Positions 1-6,581 are shown, counted from the stretch's first letter. The stretch is 9,152 nt of DNA from Clostridiales bacterium (GCA_003343885.1 QAKH01000064.1:1-9152), one strand, 5' to 3'. Notes: generated by a model from the letters alone, not told the origin. Made by a program: numbers and translations.

Positions 1-69
1 GTTTTGATGCAGAGAAACAAGGGATTTTTTGAAATCCTCGTCATATTTGGTATAATTGTTGTTACCCAT
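1..69 (-). CDS. IS3-family transposase OrfA-like protein, N-terminal fragment
   Basis: Only the first 23 codons are present; the frame is open to the window edge. The start ATG is at 69-67, preceded by a perfect AGGAGG (82-77) with a 7-base spacer. The peptide begins MGNNNYTKYDEDFKKSLVSL, which matches the style of IS3-family OrfA proteins, where a 'K-Y-x-E-F-K' opening leads into a helix-turn-helix that recognises the element's terminal repeats. In that family OrfA is fused by programmed frameshifting with OrfB, which carries the DDE catalytic domain; neither the frameshift site nor OrfB can be seen here. Another small helix-turn-helix protein is possible, but the adjacent terminal-repeat-like sequence favours OrfA. 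Confidence 0.6.
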   Translation of the reverse strand, partial: MGNNNYTKYDEDFKKSLVSLHQN

Positions 70-99
70 TGTCTTTCCTCCTGTTTTTGTGTTTATTTT

Positions 100-129
100 A
101 TTATATCATATTTTGCATCATTGTGTCTA
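100..129 (-). promoter_or_regulatory. Promoter of the IS3-like transposase
   Basis: On the minus strand TAGACA (129-124) and TATAAT (105-100) are separated by 18 bases, close to a sigma-A promoter. The -35 lies inside the terminal-repeat-like sequence, as is common for small insertion sequences. An AGGAGG and start codon follow about 20 bases downstream. Confidence 0.5.
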
Positions 130-142
130 CTTTTTTAGTATA
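123..142. repeat. Terminal inverted repeat of the IS3-like element
   Basis: Read inward on the minus strand, the sequence is TATACTAAAAAAGTAGACAC. It resembles IS3/IS150-type ends, which usually begin TGTACT and contain AAAAGTAGACA or a close variant. The start deviates from TG, so the precise edge is not certain. The partner repeat is outside the window. Confidence 0.45.
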
Positions 143-176
143 GCACCAATATATAATAATTATTTCAGAAGGCAAT

Positions 177-204
177 ATGACAATGGCGCCATTACTGTTA
201 CAAT
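177..204 (+). promoter_or_regulatory. Promoter with internal palindromic operator, upstream of the SLH gene
   Basis: ATGACA (177-182, one mismatch to TTGACA) and TACAAT (199-204, one mismatch to TATAAT) are 16 bases apart. The spacer holds a perfect 12-bp palindrome, AATGGCGCCATT (182-193), the classic position for a repressor site. Predicted transcription would start near 211, giving a very short leader before the GAGGTGG ribosome binding site (216-222). A second -10-like TATAAT lies at 152-157 but has no convincing -35. Confidence 0.45.
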
Positions 205-226
205 AATAATTTTCTGAGGTGGTTTT

Positions 227-2104
227 ATGAACAGTTTCAAAATCAGCCGTCCCGCAATACGTTTAATCCGTTTTCTTTTGCCGGCATGTATGATTATTTA
301 CGGTCTTATTTTGCAATCAAACGCTCAAAACCTCTCTCCCGCCATCACCGATAACCGCAATGCAAACAATTATATCGACTATGACGCTTCTACGGTAAAA
401 TCCTATCTTTACGCCGACGGTGACGGACTGCTCGTACGCGTTGAGTATGACAACGCCGGAAACATTATAGTTGAGAAATATGACGAGGACTTTAAGCTCG
501 TATCGGCGTCGCTGATTCCGGTTGACGAAGGCTTTGAGCTTTGGGGAGGATTTTTTGCCGGGGAAGAAAATCTTTATGTAATACTCGGTTCCGAAAACGC
601 AGAAGAAACTGACAGTAAGGAAGTTATACGCATAATTCAGTATGACAAGGACTGGAACAGGTTAAAATATACAGGCGTATTCAGCGCAAACACATTTACT
701 CCGTTTGACTTCGGCTCGCTGAGATGCTGTGAGTACGACGGAATGTTATACATACTAACCTGTCACACCATGTATACTTCCTCGGACGGTCTTAACCATC
801 AGGCTAACATGATGATTGCCGTAAATGAAAAAGACCTGCTTGTCACAGATATGCAGTGCGATGTAACTTACAGCACGCATGGATACATCAGCCACTCGTT
901 CAACCAGTATATCATCGCTGACAGCGAAGGCAATCTGATTTCCCTCAATCACGGCGACATGTATCCGCGCGCCGCGGCGTTATTTAAATATCCGCTTAAA
1001 GCGGGCAGTGAGCAGCTTTTCGGAGAAGACGTTCTCGGGCACGGCATATCGTTTTATTTATGTGAATTTCCTATGGGACCTGTATATCAGGAAACCGGAG
1101 CTGCCTTAGGCGGGCTGGCGGAAACATCAAAATCATACATAACAGCGTACAATGATGATGAAAACGGAGGAAAGGACGATTCTGTCCCGAGAAATATTTT
1201 TATCAGCGTTACCGACAGGAACAACTTTTCGCAAAGCGGTACAAAAATAAAAAAAATTACCGACTATTCTTCCGGTCAAACTATAAGCGCCTGCACGCCG
1301 GTGCTTGTATCTGACGGAAAAAACGGCGGTTATATACTGTGGGCAAGCTCCGACATCGCAAAAAAGCACAGCATTGAATCAGTTATAACTTACGCGGCAT
1401 TTGACAGTGACGGAAACGTGTCACAGCTTAAATCCGCAAAGGGAGCCGTTTCCGACTGTGCTCCTATAATCTGGAACGGCAATGTGGTCTGGTATGTGAC
1501 AAACAATTCGGCGCCGGTGTTTTATACTCTGAACGATTCGGGTATTTCATCAGCCGGAGTATATTATCCGTTTGACGATGTTTCGCCTGACTCATGGTAT
1601 TATGAATCCGTCCGATACGCCTACAGCGGCGGACTTATTCAGACTGACAAGCTTTTTTACCCCGAACATAACGCCGACAGAAGGACGGTTGTTTCAGCGC
1701 TGTATGCTATGGACAATGATACGGAAATCCCTGCCATGCACGGTTTTAATGACGTTTCTGCTTCAGACAGTTCTGCTGTTTCCTGGGCGAGCGCTAATGG
1801 GATTGTATTCGGAACAGATGAAAAACGCTTCGCGCCGTATGACAGCGTCACCCGTGAACAGCTTGCGGCATTTATGTACAGATATGCCGCTCTGAAAGGC
1901 TGCGACATATCAGCAAAAGCGTCTCTTGATAAATACATCGACGCAAATATGATAAGCGAATACGCTTTTCCCGCGATGCAATGGGCAAACGCCGCCGGGC
2001 TTATCATGGGCGACTCGGAAACCACGCTCAATCCGCTCGGGCACACGACGCGCGCTGAGCTTGCGGCTATTCTTATGCGCTTCAACGCTTACGTAAACGC
2101 ATAG
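227..2104 (+). CDS. Secreted SLH-domain cell-surface protein of unknown function
   Basis: This 625-residue protein is predicted to be exported and held on the cell wall. The ATG follows GAGGTGG with a 4-base spacer. Residues 1-33 form a signal peptide: a basic stretch, a hydrophobic core (about 17-30), and a likely cleavage after SNA (31-33). The body (about 50-440) is rich in short beta-type segments and Asp/Gly turns such as YDKDW and YDGMLYIL, suggestive of a propeller or beta-repeat fold; I recognise no catalytic motif. Three SLH repeats end the protein at about 448-495, 506-556 and 567-621. In the family these bind pyruvylated secondary cell-wall polymer through a TRAE-like motif. SLH3 has TRAE (608-611), SLH2 has TREQ (542-545), and SLH1 has a degenerate DRRT (484-487). 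The gene is convergent to the pst operon and follows an insertion-sequence end, so its neighbours do not reveal its role. Confidence 0.85.
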   Translation: MNSFKISRPAIRLIRFLLPACMIIYGLILQSNAQNLSPAITDNRNANNYIDYDASTVKSYLYADGDGLLVRVEYDNAGNIIVEKYDEDFKLVSASLIPVDEGFELWGGFFAGEENLYVILGSENAEETDSKEVIRIIQYDKDWNRLKYTGVFSANTFTPFDFGSLRCCEYDGMLYILTCHTMYTSSDGLNHQANMMIAVNEKDLLVTDMQCDVTYSTHGYISHSFNQYIIADSEGNLISLNHGDMYPRAAALFKYPLKAGSEQLFGEDVLGHGISFYLCEFPMGPVYQETGAALGGLAETSKSYITAYNDDENGGKDDSVPRNIFISVTDRNNFSQSGTKIKKITDYSSGQTISACTPVLVSDGKNGGYILWASSDIAKKHSIESVITYAAFDSDGNVSQLKSAKGAVSDCAPIIWNGNVVWYVTNNSAPVFYTLNDSGISSAGVYYPFDDVSPDSWYYESVRYAYSGGLIQTDKLFYPEHNADRRTVVSALYAMDNDTEIPAMHGFNDVSASDSSAVSWASANGIVFGTDEKRFAPYDSVTREQLAAFMYRYAALKGCDISAKASLDKYIDANMISEYAFPAMQWANAAGLIMGDSETTLNPLGHTTRAELAAILMRFNAYVNA

Positions 2105-2150
2105 ATAATAACCAAATATGCAAAGCAAGCTTTAACGCCTGAAGTATTTT

Positions 2151-2184
2151 TAAGTGTGCTCGCTAAATAAGTGTGCTCTCTAAA
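2151..2184. repeat. 17-bp tandem direct repeat, two copies
   Basis: TAAGTGTGCTCGCTAAA (2151-2167) is followed immediately by TAAGTGTGCTCTCTAAA (2168-2184), with one mismatch. It lies in the non-coding gap downstream of the SLH gene and ahead of the terminator hairpin. It looks like a simple local duplication. No function is evident. Confidence 0.85.
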
Positions 2185-2202
2185 ATAGATATTCCCTAAC
2201 AC

Positions 2203-2237
2203 AAAAGCCACAGTCCATAATACGAGCTGTGGTTTTT
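2203..2237. terminator. Bidirectional intrinsic terminator between the SLH gene and phoU
   Basis: CCACAG (2208-2213) pairs with CTGTGG (2227-2232), extended by a G-U pair and A-T pairs between AAAAG and TTTTT on the flanks. On the plus strand the stem ends in five T's (2233-2237). On the minus strand it is followed by CTTTT. Its place between convergent genes fits a shared terminator for the SLH gene and the pst-phoU operon. Confidence 0.75.
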
Positions 2238-2261
2238 ATGTATTTACTTAAAATTTATCAT

Positions 2262-2906
2262 TCAGTCTGCGTACTCGTGAATTCCCGTAATTGAAAAGAT
2301 AACCCACTCAGCAATATTTGTAGCGTGGTCCGCGATTCTTTCAAGATACTTCGCAATCATAAGCAGGTCGAGATATTCTTCCCCGTCTCCTCCTGCCGAG
2401 ATAAGCTGTGTAAGTTCTCTTTTAACCTCGACAAACAGACCGTCAACGGTATCATCGCTGTTTATAACTACTCTTGCAAGCTCAAGGTCTTTCTTTACAA
2501 AGGCTTCGATGCTTAATCTTACCATCTTAACAGCAGATTCGCTCATCTCTTTTATATGTATATGCGTTTTTGTCTCACTTTTTCCGACGTACTCGGTTAT
2601 TTCCGCAATATCAGACGCCTGATCGCCTATTCGCTCCATATCCGATATCATTTTAAGCGCGGAGGATATTACCCGCAAATCTCTTGCCACCGGCTGCTGT
2701 CTAAGTAACAGTTTCATGCACAGGTCTTCAATATCACGCTCTTTGCGGTCTATTTCATTGTCGTTTTCAAAAACTTCAGTGCGTTTTTCTGAATTATTTT
2801 CAAGAAATGCGCTCACTGCGAGCTCTATCGCCTTTTCACACTGCCTGCCCATCTCAATAAGCTCTCTATTCAGCACCTCAAGCTGTGTATCGAAATTATT
2901 TCTCAT
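2262..2906 (-). CDS. phoU: Phosphate-specific transport system accessory protein PhoU
   Basis: PhoU is a cytoplasmic helical protein that in the family connects the Pst transporter to the PhoR-type sensor kinase and restrains phosphate uptake and Pho signalling when phosphate is plentiful. The 214-residue product has the usual length and two repeated three-helix units. The first contains NDNEID (48-53), LLRQQPVARDLR (67-78) and DMERIGDQ (89-96); the second contains SDDTVDGLF (150-158) and YLERIADHATNIAEWV (187-202). The acidic E/D-x-x-x-D motifs are those that bind metal clusters in known PhoU structures. The start is ambiguous. The ATG at 2906 gives the family-like MRNNFDTQL, but the GGGAAGG site (2927-2921) is 14 bases away. 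It is only 5 bases from an in-frame TTG at 2915, which would overlap the pstB stop by 4 bases and add three residues. This is the last gene of the operon, followed by a terminator. Confidence 0.95.
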   Translation of the reverse strand: MRNNFDTQLEVLNRELIEMGRQCEKAIELAVSAFLENNSEKRTEVFENDNEIDRKERDIEDLCMKLLLRQQPVARDLRVISSALKMISDMERIGDQASDIAEITEYVGKSETKTHIHIKEMSESAVKMVRLSIEAFVKKDLELARVVINSDDTVDGLFVEVKRELTQLISAGGDGEEYLDLLMIAKYLERIADHATNIAEWVIFSITGIHEYAD

Positions 2907-2911
2907 AATTA

Positions 2912-3664
2912 TCAACCAAACCTTCCCGTTATATAGTCCTCGGTACGCTTATCTTCAGGCGTGGAGAACATTTTTTCAGTATCGGAGTACTCTATCACCT
3001 TTCCGAGCAGGAAAAATGCCGTTTGATCCGAAATACGCAGAGCCTGCTGCATGTTGTGGGTAACAATAACTATTGTATATTTACTCTTTAACTCCATTGC
3101 AAGATCCTCAATCTTGGAGGTCGATATAGGATCGAGCGCTGAAGTTGGTTCGTCCATGAGAAGTACTTCCGGATCTACCGCAAGGGCTCTTGCTATACAT
3201 AGTCTTTGCTGTTGGCCTCCGCTCATTCCGAGCGCGTTTTTCTTCAGTCTGTCCTTGACCTCGTCCCAGATTGCCGCATCTTTAAGCGCCTTTTCCACAA
3301 TTCCGTCAAGAACGGATTTTGACTTGATGCCATGAGTACGCGGACCGTAAGCTATGTTATCATAAATGCTCATGGGAAACGGATTCGGTTTCTGAAAAAC
3401 CATTCCGACACGCTTTCTCAAAATATTTACGTTCATACCGTTGTAAATATCTTCTCCGTCAAGAGTTATACTGCCGGTTATTTTACAGCCGTCAACAAGA
3501 TCATTCATTCTGTTAATTGATTTTAACAAGGTAGACTTTCCGCAGCCGGACGGCCCTATAAATGCCGTAATCTGCTTTTCGGGTATCATCAGCGAAACAT
3601 CGCTCAAAGCGTGAAAATCCCCGTAATACAAATTAAGATTATTTATCTCAATCTTATATGCCAT
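2912..3664 (-). CDS. pstB: Phosphate ABC transporter ATP-binding protein PstB
   Basis: PstB is the ATPase of the high-affinity phosphate importer; two copies sit beneath PstC and PstA and power transport. Numbered from the ATG at 3664 (250 residues, typical length), it has Walker A GPSGCGKST (37-45), the Q-loop in FQKPNPFP (Q91), the signature MSGGQQQR (147-154, with Met in place of the usual Leu), Walker B VLLMDEP (167-173) with catalytic E172, D-loop SALD (175-178) and switch His203 in VTHNM. The long insert after Walker A with NRMNDLV and the FQKPNPFP motif are characteristic of PstB among ABC ATPases. An in-frame TTG at 3706 overlaps the pstA stop by 4 bases and would add 14 residues (MSLKEKHERYGHKN). 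That extension is unlike other PstB N-termini and has only a weak ribosome site, so I prefer the ATG, although its own ribosome site is also poor. Confidence 0.96.
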   Translation of the reverse strand: MAYKIEINNLNLYYGDFHALSDVSLMIPEKQITAFIGPSGCGKSTLLKSINRMNDLVDGCKITGSITLDGEDIYNGMNVNILRKRVGMVFQKPNPFPMSIYDNIAYGPRTHGIKSKSVLDGIVEKALKDAAIWDEVKDRLKKNALGMSGGQQQRLCIARALAVDPEVLLMDEPTSALDPISTSKIEDLAMELKSKYTIVIVTHNMQQALRISDQTAFFLLGKVIEYSDTEKMFSTPEDKRTEDYITGRFG

Positions 3665-3702
3665 ATTTTTATGACCGTACCTTTCGTGTTTTTCTTTTAA
3701 AC

Positions 3703-4641
3703 TCAATACTTCTTTGTGAGCTTTTTCGCTACCGCATAAGACAGTGTATTTATTCCTACCACCATGACAAGCAGTACGACAGCTGTCGCATATGCTTCAT
3801 TCGTGTGAAGACCTTCCGACAGAAGCGTATACATATGCACCGAAAGAGTGCTTGTGGAGGAAAACAAATCTTTGGGGATACTGGGAACCGTTCCGGCGGT
3901 ATATATAAGTGCGGCGCTTTCGCCGGCAATTCTGCCTATCGCAAGTATGACTCCCGCTAAAATTCCGGGAACTGCGCTTGGCAGAACGATTTTAAATATT
4001 GTGCGAAGCTTGCCTGCGCCAAGGCCGTAAGAAGCTTCTCTGAATGAATCCGGAACTGATATGAGCGCCTCTTCTGTCGTCCTCATAATAAGCGGCAGAA
4101 TCATGATTGCAAGCGTCATCGATCCGGCAAGCATGGAATAATCCCATTTAAGAGCAATTACAAAACATAAGAAGCCGAACAGTCCGTATACAATTGACGG
4201 GATGCCTGAAAGAGTCTCGGTAGTAAGTCTGATAAGAGAAACTATTTTAGAACCTTTTTTTGCGTACTCCGCCAAATAAATCGCGGAAAATATTCCGACA
4301 GGAACAGCTGCTATCAAGGAAATAAGTGTAATAAAAATAGTATTTATTATTGACGGAAGCATCGACACATTGTCAGGCGTATACTCAAGTGCAAATAGCT
4401 CAGGCTTTAGGTTAGGAATACCGTTAATCAGTATATAGCCTATCAGAAATACAAGTATTGCCACTGTAAACAGAGCTGATACCGCCAAAAAAGCCCTTAG
4501 TATGTATGACGACGTCATGCGTACTTTTTTCGAATGCAATTTGTCGTATGCTTTACGCATTTTCTGAGCCTTTTTCATTGCCCTGTCATTTTTATCGGGT
4601 GAAGCAGCCATGCTGGTTTGCTTTGTTGTTTCTTTATTCAC
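3703..4641 (-). CDS. pstA: Phosphate ABC transporter permease PstA
   Basis: PstA pairs with PstC to form the membrane channel that passes phosphate from PstS into the cytoplasm. The 312-residue protein has a first membrane helix at about 49-73, then further hydrophobic segments near 97-124, 145-165, 171-188, 222-247 and 283-304. The permease EAA-type loop that docks on PstB lies around 201-235 (REASYGLGAG, then LPSAVPGILAG and GRIAGE). The PstA/PstC-typical segment ETLSGIPSIVYG is at 142-153. Residues 1-45 form a hydrophilic, strongly basic cytoplasmic tail, longer than I expect for the family. The start is GTG, supported by AGGGGAGA 6 bases upstream. Translation begins 18 bases after the pstC stop, and the gene ends in a TGA that may overlap a TTG start of pstB. 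Confidence 0.95.
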   Translation of the reverse strand: MNKETTKQTSMAASPDKNDRAMKKAQKMRKAYDKLHSKKVRMTSSYILRAFLAVSALFTVAILVFLIGYILINGIPNLKPELFALEYTPDNVSMLPSIINTIFITLISLIAAVPVGIFSAIYLAEYAKKGSKIVSLIRLTTETLSGIPSIVYGLFGFLCFVIALKWDYSMLAGSMTLAIMILPLIMRTTEEALISVPDSFREASYGLGAGKLRTIFKIVLPSAVPGILAGVILAIGRIAGESAALIYTAGTVPSIPKDLFSSTSTLSVHMYTLLSEGLHTNEAYATAVVLLVMVVGINTLSYAVAKKLTKKY

Positions 4642-4647
4642 AGCAGA

Positions 4648-4655
4648 TCTCCCCT
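4648..4655 (-). promoter_or_regulatory. Ribosome binding site fixing the GTG start of pstA
   Basis: On the minus strand AGGGGAGA lies 6 bases before GTG at 4641-4639 and falls entirely in, or just over the end of, the gap after pstC. The next in-frame ATG (residue 11) has no comparable site, so the GTG is the better start. Confidence 0.65.
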
Positions 4656-4659
4656 ATTC

Positions 4660-5508
4660 TCATACTTTTTTCTTTATAAGCGAAAATGATATGTTTATTA
4701 TAAGTATAAACACAAACAACACAACTGCTGTTGCGACAAGTGCCTGTCTGTGCAGTCCAAGATCTGCATACGCCATTTCAAGAACGATATTTGAAGTAAG
4801 TGTACGTATACCGTCTGTAATTTTCTCCGGCAGTACCGCCTGATTTCCGGCAATCATAACAACCGCCATGGTCTCGCCTATTGCACGGCCTATACCGAGT
4901 ATAACGCCAGCAAACAGTCCCGATTTCGCCGCCGGAAGCTTTGCAAAAAACACGCTTTGCTCTTTTGTCGCCCCAAGCGCGAGAGAACCTTCGTAATATG
5001 ATTCGGGAACCGCACGTATTGCGCTTTCCGCAACTCCTATAACGGTCGGCAATATCATTATACCGAGCATAAGCGAGGCAGTAACTATTCCTTTTCCGCT
5101 TGTACCTGTAAGCTTCTGCATAGCCGGGACAATAACAGTAAGGCCGAAAAAGCCGTACACAATAGACGGAATGCCTGCTAACAGCTCTGTCATGGGCTTT
5201 ATGATTTTATACAGCCATGCCGGGCAAAAGCATGACAAAAACACTGCGCAGAAAATAGCGATAGGAACTCCGATTATAATTGCTCCCGCCGTTACGTATA
5301 TACTGCCTACGATCATTGGAAATATTCCGAAACTGCCTTCAAGAGGTTTCCATACTCTGCCTCCAAGAAAGTTAAGCACGCCTATTTCTTTAAACGCCGG
5401 AAATGCGTTGACGAACATAAACAAGCATATTATTACAACAGCGGCTATTGAAACAAGTGCGCAAAGAGTAAACACAATGCGCATTATATTTTCTTTTATT
5501 TGGTTCAT
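4660..5508 (-). CDS. pstC: Phosphate ABC transporter permease PstC
   Basis: PstC is the other membrane subunit of the phosphate importer. The 282-residue protein has hydrophobic segments near 10-36, 62-93, 111-130, 141-160, 196-220 and 256-277, consistent with six membrane helices. The ABC permease cytoplasmic loop is at about 172-211 (YEGSLALGATKEQ, LPAAKSGLFAGVILGIGRAIGE in two adjacent blocks). The PstC/PstA hallmark ELLAGIPSIVYGFFG is at 108-122. The start ATG at 5508 has only an AAAGG (5525-5521) 12 bases upstream, so initiation may be weak. A hairpin followed by a U-rich run separates this gene from pstS, so transcription probably drops between the two. It is slightly short for the family. 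Confidence 0.95.
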   Translation of the reverse strand: MNQIKENIMRIVFTLCALVSIAAVVIICLFMFVNAFPAFKEIGVLNFLGGRVWKPLEGSFGIFPMIVGSIYVTAGAIIIGVPIAIFCAVFLSCFCPAWLYKIIKPMTELLAGIPSIVYGFFGLTVIVPAMQKLTGTSGKGIVTASLMLGIMILPTVIGVAESAIRAVPESYYEGSLALGATKEQSVFFAKLPAAKSGLFAGVILGIGRAIGETMAVVMIAGNQAVLPEKITDGIRTLTSNIVLEMAYADLGLHRQALVATAVVLFVFILIINISFSLIKKKV

Positions 5509-5548
5509 TTAACAACCATGCCTTTCATCAAACGAGTAAAGCTCATTT

Positions 5549-5591
5549 TAAAAATATCCGGATGAATGCGTTTTTCAAGCAAACACCCGGA
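5549..5591 (-). terminator. Attenuator-like hairpin between pstS and pstC
   Basis: In the minus-strand transcript TCCGGGTG (5591-5584) pairs with CATCCGGA (5564-5557), allowing one G-U. After a 2x2 internal loop, TGC (5581-5579) pairs with GCA (5569-5567) around a 9-base loop. UAUUUUU follows directly. It resembles a leaky intrinsic terminator that would give more pstS than pstCAB-phoU mRNA, or a 3' stabiliser for the pstS message. Confidence 0.55.
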
Positions 5592-5615
5592 AGCATTATT
5601 TAAAGATTATTTTGA

Positions 5616-6452
5616 TTACTTAACGTCTGACCAGGAAGTAACTTCTCCGGTATATATATTCTTGATTTGCTCAGAAGTAAGGTCAGATACTTCGTTATCG
5701 TTGTTTACGATTACCGCAATTCCGTCAAGAGCTATAACTGTAGGAGTAAGGCCTGCGTTTATTTCATCTTCCTTGATTTCTCTTGAAGCCATTCCGATAT
5801 CACATACACCCTCGATTGCGCTCTGAATACCTGCGCTTGAACCGCTCTGCTGAATTTCTATTGTTACATCAGGATTGAGTTCCTTATACGCTGCTGCGAG
5901 CTGTTCCATAAGAGGTGATACAGATGTTGAGCCGGCAAGAGTGATTTTTCCGGTAAGACCTGAGGGAGTATAGCTTTCTGTTGCGTCAAGTGCTATGTAA
6001 TCCTCTGCAACTATTGCCTGACCGTCTGTGCTTAGAATAAAACTTATAAAATCTTTTGCCAAGTCGCTGAGGTCGTCTTTTGTTGCTATATTGAACGGAC
6101 GTGATACTTTGTAGCTTCCGCTCTTTATATTGTCAACAGTAGCTTCAACGCCGTCAACATTTACTGCCTTTACGGAATCGTTCAAAGAACCGAGTGAAAT
6201 ATATCCGATAGCGTTTGCGTTTCCTGCAACGGTTGACATTACAACTGATGTGCTGTTGGATATCTCAGCTCTTTCGTACGTCATATCTTTGTCGTCCTGG
6301 AGTATACCCATAAGTTCAACAAAAGCGCTTCTTGTTCCGGAACCGTCTTCTCTTGATACTACCGTGATTGTGTCTGATCCGCTGTTACCGCAGGACGCAA
6401 GTGCCGCGGCAGTAATTACTGCGCCTAAAATCAAAGCAAAAATTCTTTTCAT
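5616..6452 (-). CDS. pstS: Phosphate-binding lipoprotein PstS, circularly permuted
   Basis: PstS captures inorganic phosphate outside the membrane and delivers it to PstC/PstA. The ATG follows AGGAGA with a 7-base spacer. Residues 1-20 are a lipoprotein signal ending in LASC, with C21 as the lipidated cysteine. The order of conserved blocks is swapped relative to the usual PstS. Residues 29-155 match the normally C-terminal part (VVSREDGSGTR at 31-41, NAIGYISLG at 80-88, VDGVEATVDNIKSG at 99-112, SRPF at 117-120). Residues 169-278 match the normally N-terminal part (LAGSTSVSPLMEQ at 172-184, QQSGSSAGI at 201-209, DIGMASREIK at 218-227, VIALDGIAVIVNN at 239-251, IYTGEVTSWSDV at 266-277). By alignment to E. 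coli PstS, R34/S38/G39/T40, T176 and the SGSSAG serines are the phosphate ligands, so both lobes keep their binding residues. It is the first gene of the operon, directly downstream of a putative Pho-controlled promoter. Confidence 0.93.
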   Translation of the reverse strand: MKRIFALILGAVITAAALASCGNSGSDTITVVSREDGSGTRSAFVELMGILQDDKDMTYERAEISNSTSVVMSTVAGNANAIGYISLGSLNDSVKAVNVDGVEATVDNIKSGSYKVSRPFNIATKDDLSDLAKDFISFILSTDGQAIVAEDYIALDATESYTPSGLTGKITLAGSTSVSPLMEQLAAAYKELNPDVTIEIQQSGSSAGIQSAIEGVCDIGMASREIKEDEINAGLTPTVIALDGIAVIVNNDNEVSDLTSEQIKNIYTGEVTSWSDVK

Positions 6453-6485
6453 GTTAAAATCTCCTTTTCTCTTTTTGTCGACACA

Positions 6486-6540
6486 ATAATACTTTTGTTT
6501 TGTAAAATCTAAAATCTCTGATAAGTAAAATCATCGTAAA
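6486..6540 (-). promoter_or_regulatory. pstS promoter with candidate PhoP box
   Basis: On the minus strand TTTAGA (6513-6508) and TATTAT (6491-6486) are 16 bases apart and would start transcription near 6479, about 27 bases before the pstS ATG. TTTAC-containing hexamers occur at 6540-6535 (TTTACG), 6529-6524 (TTTACT) and 6506-6501 (TTTACA). The first two are 11 bases apart and the third is 23 further, roughly two helical turns. This resembles the TTAACA-type direct repeats bound by Firmicutes PhoP. It is a motif judgement by eye in AT-rich DNA. Confidence 0.4.
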
Positions 6541-6581
6541 AATAAATATCTGACTTTTTTACATTTACTTATACTTTTCAC

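Larger units (their letters stand above)
1..142 (-). mobile_element. End of an IS3-like insertion sequence (partial)
   Basis: This is the 5' end of an insertion sequence that continues left of the window. Reading on the minus strand from about 142, it has a terminal-repeat-like stretch resembling the AAAAAGTAGACA core common at IS3/IS150-type ends, then a promoter, a strong Shine-Dalgarno and the start of an OrfA-like reading frame. The exact boundary is uncertain by a few bases because the other end and any target duplication are not visible. Family assignment rests on the terminal sequence together with the OrfA N-terminus and is an inference. Confidence 0.6.

Noticed and set aside
152..157. 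TATAAT as the -10 of the SLH gene, possibly paired with a -35 from the insertion-sequence end
   Set aside because: No recognisable -35 lies 16-18 bases upstream, whereas ATGACA/TACAAT at 177-204 makes a better promoter.
1657..2085. A 142-codon minus-strand open frame inside the SLH region
   Set aside because: Antisense shadow of the SLH repeats, with no ribosome site or recognisable protein features.
5505..5519. Four-codon leader frame (MVVK) whose stop overlaps the pstC start as ATGA
   Set aside because: The AAAGG is only one base from its ATG, too close for normal initiation, and so short a frame can arise by chance.
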